This document shows, piece by piece, positions 59,838 to 64,000 of a stretch of DNA of 64,000 bases. The notes beneath the pieces were generated by a model. The model saw only the letters and a program-made list of their open reading frames with translations, did no database searches and was not told where the DNA came from. The DNA is from an uncultured Lachnospiraceae bacterium (GTDB lineage Bacteria; Bacillota; Clostridia; Lachnospirales; Lachnospiraceae). Location of the stretch: assembly GCA_910577275.1 (NCBI GenBank), contig CAJTMW010000002.1, positions 159,807 to 223,806 of the forward strand. Reading direction: 5' to 3'. Position 1 is the first letter of the stretch. Every line of letters begins with the position of its first letter. The position numbers were made by a program, and so were the translations under genes.

Positions 59838-60473
59838 TTGAAAACTTTCCAGCAACCATTATCAACGGCGGAGGAAGCCCATTACATACAGGTACTGCAG
59901 CAGGGAAATAACGCTGAGGCGGCGAAAGCCAGGGAGATATTAATAGAGAGAAATTTGCGCCTGGTGGCTCATATTGCAAAAAAATATCAGAATGTGGATG
60001 AGGACATGGAGGATTTGATATCTATCGGGACCATCGGGCTCATCAAGGCAATCTCCTCTTTTGACGCCGGAAAAGGGAAGCTCAGCACCTATGCTTCCCG
60101 CTGTATCGACAATGAGCTTTTAATGCTGCTCCGCTCCAAAAAGAAAAGCTCCAGAGAGGTATCTTTATTTGAACCTATCGGGACGGATAAGGAGGGAAAT
60201 GAAATCAATCTTCTGGATATTATAGAGCATGAGCAGGAAGATGTGACGGAGCAGATGGAGCTGTGCGATAATATAAAAAAGATGGCCGGCCTTCTCGATA
60301 AGGTACTGACAGACAGGGAACGGGAAATCATTTTTCTGCGATATGGACTGGCAACGGGAAAGGAAGTGACCCAGCGTGAGATAGGGGAGCTGCTTCATAT
60401 TTCAAGGAGCTATGTGTCAAGGATAGAGAAGAAGGCTTTGCAGAAGCTGCGGGAGGAGTTTGGGCAGGGGTAA
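59838..60473 (+). CDS. sigK: Sporulation sigma factor SigK
   Basis: 211 residues from a TTG. Mother-cell sigma factor of late sporulation. Region 2: IERNLRLVAHIAKKYQN and LISIGTIGLIKAISSFD; region 4 ends LHISRSYVSRIEKKALQKL. The N-terminus TFQQPLSTAEE aligns with the mature form after the pro-sequence of Bacillus SigK. An in-frame stop (59820-59822) just upstream excludes a pro-peptide, as in Clostridioides difficile SigK. The gene is uninterrupted, with no skin element. Other sporulation sigmas are possible but fit less well. Confidence 0.82.
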   Translation: MKTFQQPLSTAEEAHYIQVLQQGNNAEAAKAREILIERNLRLVAHIAKKYQNVDEDMEDLISIGTIGLIKAISSFDAGKGKLSTYASRCIDNELLMLLRSKKKSSREVSLFEPIGTDKEGNEINLLDIIEHEQEDVTEQMELCDNIKKMAGLLDKVLTDREREIIFLRYGLATGKEVTQREIGELLHISRSYVSRIEKKALQKLREEFGQG

Positions 60474-60503
60474 ACTGAAAGAATTTTGGAAAAGGAGATA
60501 GGG

Positions 60504-60848
60504 TCAGTCCCAGGACCGTTGTTCGTAGTAGGTCTTCCAGTCGGGAATCGGGATGTTGATGATTTCAGCAAGCTGTCTGGAGGATTCGGGGCAGCTCGCT
60601 TTGAGCCATGTCCAGGTGACGGTGAGGAAGCCGGATTTTACGAAGCTGAAGTAGTAGTTGCCGATGCGTTGGGGGATATGGTAGGACTCCATGATGGGGC
60701 GGGAAATTCCCTGTTGGAGGAGGCGCATGTTGCCCTGGAGGATGGGGTTGGATTCATAGGCCAGGAGGGCCAGGTAGAAGCGGGGGCGGGGATTCCCCGG
60801 GTCCAGGAGGGCTTTCAAATATTCTGTCCGTAGGTTTTCTGCATACAT
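60504..60848 (-). CDS. TetR-like C-terminal domain protein lacking an HTH
   Basis: 114 residues behind AAAGGAG. The sequence (NPILQGNMRLLQQG, then FVKSGFLTVTWTWLKASCPES) resembles the ligand-binding C-terminal half of TetR-family regulators found in Clostridia. The DNA-binding N-terminal half is absent, and the 100 bases upstream do not encode one. It could be a truncated regulator or a free ligand-binding/dimerisation module. It converges on sigK with a 30-base gap. Confidence 0.55.
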   Translation of the reverse strand: MYAENLRTEYLKALLDPGNPRPRFYLALLAYESNPILQGNMRLLQQGISRPIMESYHIPQRIGNYYFSFVKSGFLTVTWTWLKASCPESSRQLAEIINIPIPDWKTYYEQRSWD

Positions 60849-60954
60849 GAGGTATTCTCCTTTGCTTTTATATGGATTGGAATTGCAAATGGTTTTTCAA
60901 TAAAAGCATATCAAAAATCCCTTTTGCAGCGATAATAAAATTTCGGGTTGTCTG

Positions 60955-62220
60955 TCAATAATTCGATGGATAACACTGTTCAAAGGCCGGCCGCATATAT
61001 TCGCAGGCTTTTCTGGACAGTCCGCATTTTCCCGCAAGCCTTTCCCAGTTGTTTCTCACAGTCGCCCTGATTTCATTCACGGCTTGCGCGGCTTCTGTCT
61101 CGCTGACCTGAAAATATCTGGCGACGTTGACCGCAAGTTCCATGGAGATGGAATTATCCTCCGCGCTCACATTCAGAGCCAGGGCATCCCCATAGGGAAC
61201 CGGATTGACATCATAAAGGGGGGACAGCCTCCATCCGTTTTTCGTCAAGAGAAAACCATGATTCCGCAAGTGGTCGTCTGTATTCGATATTGCCATAGAA
61301 AAGACGATGCGCCGCCAGAGCTCCCATAGGTCCTGCTCGGGGCTTGCGCCGCTCTGCCTGATAAAGGAAGCGATATCAAGATAGCCGCTGCCATCCTGGC
61401 CGGAGGCTCCGTCCGTTTTTCCGAGCAATGTCATGGCTGATGCGAAGTGGATTCTTTTCTCCCCATCCCGGTCAAATCTTTTTACCAGGAATGTGGAGCC
61501 TGTTTTTGAGAAAGCCTCCAGTCTTGCATCGGGTACGTTAAGACCGCACAGCTCTGCCAAATCATGGGCCGTCTTTTCCCATGCGCCGCTGTCCGCCTCA
61601 TCATGCTTCGATGGAAATTTAGCAATCCACAGATTCCCCTTTTCGTCCTGTACAGTCGCTTTCGGCCTGGCGCCGCCCAGGGAAGACCCCGGTGCCAGCA
61701 ACTGTTTCAGCCATTTTTCCTCCAATCCGCTTTTGTCATTTTCGAAGCCAAGGCTGGCGGCCTCCAGTGTGCGGAGCATTGTCCAGGGCGGAACGGCGAG
61801 GCCGTTGTCGTCTGACAGAAATACGCCGTCCTCCTTGCATTTAAAGCGCAGGGCGCCCATCCTTGTCCTGTCATATACGCCTAACAGATAATCGCTCTCC
61901 CGCAGTGCTTTCGGCTTCCGGTTTTCTTTTTTTGCCGCAATGGCTTCCCGGCGCTTCATCAGGATTCGGCCCCATCGGTCGGGACAGGAATCCGCAAATA
62001 CGCCGAATAAGGCCTTGTCCATGGGGGCATACTGTCTGCCCCGGTACAGCGCCAAATCGGGGTCTAAAAAGAAGTTCGCAGATTCGTCAGCAAGCCATTT
62101 GGCATCGTATTCAAAAGAGAACTGCTCTTTGCCCCGGACAGAGGACACATACAGCTTTCCAATCAGGACGGGATTTTCCCCGCTCCAGTTTTCGTAGACA
62201 TAGATTATTTTTTCTTCCAT
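60955..62220 (-). CDS. hipA: HipA-family kinase toxin
   Basis: 421 residues. The N-terminal HipA subdomain opens YENWSGENPVLIGKLYV. The Gly-rich nucleotide loop is SSLGGARPKATV (179-190), the phosphorylation-loop type motif; KFPSKHDEAD follows. Catalytic Asp is in SNTDDHLRNHGFLL (312-325) and the metal Asp in LYDVNPVPYG (335-344). HipA kinases inactivate glutamyl-tRNA synthetase or related targets and cause dormancy unless bound by HipB. Its start overlaps the antitoxin gene by 16 bases. Confidence 0.92.
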   Translation of the reverse strand: MEEKIIYVYENWSGENPVLIGKLYVSSVRGKEQFSFEYDAKWLADESANFFLDPDLALYRGRQYAPMDKALFGVFADSCPDRWGRILMKRREAIAAKKENRKPKALRESDYLLGVYDRTRMGALRFKCKEDGVFLSDDNGLAVPPWTMLRTLEAASLGFENDKSGLEEKWLKQLLAPGSSLGGARPKATVQDEKGNLWIAKFPSKHDEADSGAWEKTAHDLAELCGLNVPDARLEAFSKTGSTFLVKRFDRDGEKRIHFASAMTLLGKTDGASGQDGSGYLDIASFIRQSGASPEQDLWELWRRIVFSMAISNTDDHLRNHGFLLTKNGWRLSPLYDVNPVPYGDALALNVSAEDNSISMELAVNVARYFQVSETEAAQAVNEIRATVRNNWERLAGKCGLSRKACEYMRPAFEQCYPSNY

Positions 62221-62546
62221 GAAACGTTTTCCTCTTTTTTCGGAGCCCTTTTCCTTGTAATCAATGCCAGGTCTTGTAATTTCCGGCCAAATTCATCGTC
62301 TTTCGCAACCAATGCCAGGTCCTTATCCATTCCGTTCAATGCGTGCAATGCTGCGGCGTACATTCCCATGGCCACGGACGGCGACCCTTTCTCTATGGAG
62401 CACAGGGTAGCCCGGCTTATGCCGGCGCGTTCGGCAACCAATTCCGCGGACAGTTTTCTGCGGAGTCTGGCCAGCTTAATCTGTTCGCCCATCTGTGCTA
62501 AGATTTTTTCTGTCTGCGGCATGATAGTGGCGGTTCTTCTGCTCAT
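62205..62546 (-). CDS. hipB: HipB-like HTH antitoxin
   Basis: 113 residues from the ATG behind AGAGAGGAAC. An XRE-type HTH occupies about 20-75 (LGEQ-type opening IKLARLRRKLSAELVAERAG, then SRATLCSIEKGSPSVAMGMY). The C-terminal tail is basic. It should bind HipA and repress its own operon. The antitoxin-first order with overlap is the usual form of HipBA modules. Confidence 0.9.
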   Translation of the reverse strand: MSRRTATIMPQTEKILAQMGEQIKLARLRRKLSAELVAERAGISRATLCSIEKGSPSVAMGMYAAALHALNGMDKDLALVAKDDEFGRKLQDLALITRKRAPKKEENVSWKKK

Positions 62547-62679
62547 AGTAGTTCCTCTCTTTATTCTATTATTATAAGCAGAAATACGATGTTTTGTCAA
62601 TTATATTTGACATTAAATGCGGGAGTGTAAAGTCGCAGTGTATCGATTCAGACACCTATGGAAGAAGAGCATTCTAAAG

Positions 62680-62691
62680 GCGGCGCGCCGC
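62680..62691. repeat. GC-only palindrome in an AT-rich gap
   Basis: GCGGCGCGCCGC is a perfect 12-base palindrome flanked by AAAG and TTT. It stands out in the gap 62547-63107 upstream of the hip operon. Purpose unknown; a protein-binding site is possible. Confidence 0.4.
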
Positions 62692-62903
62692 TTTGAAATC
62701 GATTGATGGGCGGGAAAATACTGGAAAGATGCGGAAAAATTGACAGAAAAGCGGAATTTCTGCATTGCCAGATGGGAGGGGCGCTGTTATGATAATTATA
62801 GAAGAAAAGCATTCCATGAAAGAAAAGAATTCCAGAGGGAGCGCAGCCTTTGAGGGTAAAGAGGTTTTGATAAAAAGTAAGGAATAATTTAATAAAAATT
62901 TTA

Positions 62904-62932
62904 TTGATTTTTCAGGAAACTTCCGCTACAGT
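62904..62932 (+). promoter_or_regulatory. Promoter of the comM leader
   Basis: TTGATT and TACAGT are spaced 17 bases. The predicted start (about 62939) lies at the head of the nested hairpin. Confidence 0.5.
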
Positions 62933-62997
62933 AGATATATCTTAACAGTTGCGTCTTTTCAGATTTTTTGTCAGAGACGCGTCTTTAACATATATCT
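62933..62997 (+). promoter_or_regulatory. Nested hairpin in the comM leader
   Basis: AGATATATcTTAA pairs with TTAAcATATATCT (12 pairs and one mismatch), enclosing GCGTCT/AGACGC. The inner loop holds T6 (CAGATTTTTTGTC). A dispersed repeat follows before the ribosome site. The layout suggests leader-based control. Confidence 0.55.
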
Positions 62998-63013
62998 GCT
63001 GTTCTTTTGTTAC

Positions 63014-63070
63014 AATGAGCTGACGCGCGAAGCGTGACAGCGTGTTCTGAGCCCCGCAGGGGCATGTCAG
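63014..63070 (+). repeat. Dispersed stem-loop repeat, related copy
   Basis: Begins AATGAGCTGACGCGCGAAGCG and ends CATGTCAG. CTGAC/GTCAG encloses CCCC/GGGG. It shares the AATGAGC start and GCGAAGC word with the copies at 9606 and 42569, but lacks the GAATGCCGCG end. Confidence 0.35.
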
Positions 63071-63107
63071 AGTTTCCCGATATTGGAATTTGAAGGAGGT
63101 TTTTTGT

Positions 63108-64000
63108 TTGTTCAGTACAGTTTTGTCAGGAACCATTTATGGTATGGAAAGCCATCTGGTTCAGGTGGAGGTGGATTTGTCTTCCGGCCTGCCCTGTTTC
63201 GTCATGGTTGGCAGCCTTGGCGGGGAGGTGAGAGAGTCCGGCGAGAGGGTCAGGATTGCCCTGAAAAACAGCGGCATTACGCTGCCTCCTGTGCATGTTT
63301 CCGTGAATTTATCTCCGGCGGACCTGAAAAAAGAGGGGACAGGCTTTGATTTGCCCATTGCCCTTGGCGTACTTGCCGCTCAGGGAAGGATTCCTGCCGG
63401 GTGCACGGATGATACGCTGATTATGGGCGAGCTGGGGCTTGCCGGGGAAATAAAAAGGGTGCGGGGCGTTCTGCCTCTGGCGATAAAGGCTGTGGATGCC
63501 GGGATAAAGAAGTGTATTGTGCCGAAAGAAAACGTCAGGGAAGCCGCGGCGGCTGCGGGAATGCGGGCTGTTGGGGTGAGCGGGCTTAATGAGGTGATTT
63601 CCTATCTGAAGCTTCCAAAAGAAAAGCAGGATAAAATGCTGCCGCCGCTGGAAGCCTGCTTTGAAAATAATCTTTCCGGTAGAAACGATGAAAAGGGAGC
63701 GGAAGGGGGGCCGGATTTTGCGGAAATAGCCGGGCAGGAGAGCGTGAAAAACGCGGCGCTCATTGCGGCGGCAGGCTTTCACCATATGCTGATTATGGGG
63801 CCGCCCGGGTCCGGGAAGACCATGATTGCAAGGCGGCTGCCTACCATATTGCCGCCCCTTTCCCCAAAGGAAAGTCTTGAAGTTACTTCCATATACAGTA
63901 TTTCCGGGCGGCTCGGGAAAGACGCCGGGCTCATCACGGAGCGTCCCTTTTTAAGCCCGCATCACACAATTTCTCCTCAGGCGCTTTGCGGCGGGGGGAA
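63108..64000 (+). CDS. comM: YifB/ComM Mg-chelatase-like AAA+ ATPase (N-terminal part)
   Basis: The frame opens at TTG 63108, eight bases after AAGGAGG, and runs off the window after about 297 residues. The N-terminal Lon-protease-like domain has FVMVGSLGGEVRESGERVRIAL (read about 31-52) and NLSPADLKKEGTGFDLPIALG. The Walker A motif is MGPPGSGKTMIARRLP (about 227-242). ComM-type helicases extend heteroduplex joints during natural transformation in some bacteria; the role in Clostridia is not settled. Residues about 190-205 are slightly expanded. Only the 3' part is missing. Confidence 0.94.
   Translation, partial: MFSTVLSGTIYGMESHLVQVEVDLSSGLPCFVMVGSLGGEVRESGERVRIALKNSGITLPPVHVSVNLSPADLKKEGTGFDLPIALGVLAAQGRIPAGCTDDTLIMGELGLAGEIKRVRGVLPLAIKAVDAGIKKCIVPKENVREAAAAAGMRAVGVSGLNEVISYLKLPKEKQDKMLPPLEACFENNLSGRNDEKGAEGGPDFAEIAGQESVKNAALIAAAGFHHMLIMGPPGSGKTMIARRLPTILPPLSPKESLEVTSIYSISGRLGKDAGLITERPFLSPHHTISPQALCGGG

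Overview
The window looks like chromosome from a spore-forming Clostridia species of the Lachnospiraceae type. Base composition is moderate, most genes have AGGAGG-type ribosome sites, and the housekeeping order dgt-dnaG-rpoD-trmK is Firmicute. It carries the sporulation genes gpr, spoIIP and sigK, and many carbohydrate ABC systems of the YesMN/LplB/YtcP kind. No rRNA, tRNA, CRISPR array, prophage or complete insertion sequence was seen. The genus cannot be read from the sequence alone.

Layout. 1-5.3 kb is the end of a sugar-uptake and glycosidase locus: permease tail, a large six-hairpin-like protein, a DUF4185-like propeller protein, and an AraC protein made of two DNA-binding domains. 5.4-7.4 kb holds a ComEC-like metallo-beta-lactamase lipoprotein, a small DUF6472-like protein and an MNT/HEPN toxin-antitoxin pair. 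7.4-15.3 kb is a nitrogen island: ANTAR regulator and glnA on the minus strand, then type III glutamine synthetase, an ammonium channel fused to a PII domain, and purF. Two terminator hairpins precede the type III synthetase and a nested hairpin precedes the channel, so RNA-level control by the ANTAR protein is plausible.

15.3-30.9 kb: a YesMN two-component pair faces an operon of two HpcH/HpaI aldolases, an NHL propeller protein, a sugar ABC transporter and an aldo/keto reductase. An Rpn-type nuclease, an alpha-L-rhamnosidase (GH78) and a LacI regulator follow. 31-36.5 kb is an LplB/YtcP/lipoprotein transporter with a GH32 beta-fructosidase. A 15-bp sequence occurs in inverted orientation on both sides of its promoter and is the likely LacI operator. 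36.6-45.4 kb is mixed: yfcE, two flavoproteins, AraC-GyrI, a VanRS-like pair, and a DUF6320 / HHxxxDG acyltransferase / HSL-type hydrolase group.

45.5-64 kb is mainly core: dgt, dnaG, rpoD, trmK, nucleoside kinase, RNase P RNA, a trypsin-like protease, rpsT, gpr, spoIIP, lepA, hemW and sigK. A HipBA module and the start of comM/yifB end the window.

The pattern I find least explained is a set of in-frame tandem repeats with a 12-residue (36-bp) unit placed inside unrelated enzymes: an HpcH/HpaI aldolase (2 units), the HSL-type hydrolase (5 units) and HemW (3 units). Looser insertions occur in PurF, TrmK and a flavoprotein. The aldolase and hydrolase units share a KxP...FAG skeleton. This could be an undescribed family of expandable coding repeats.
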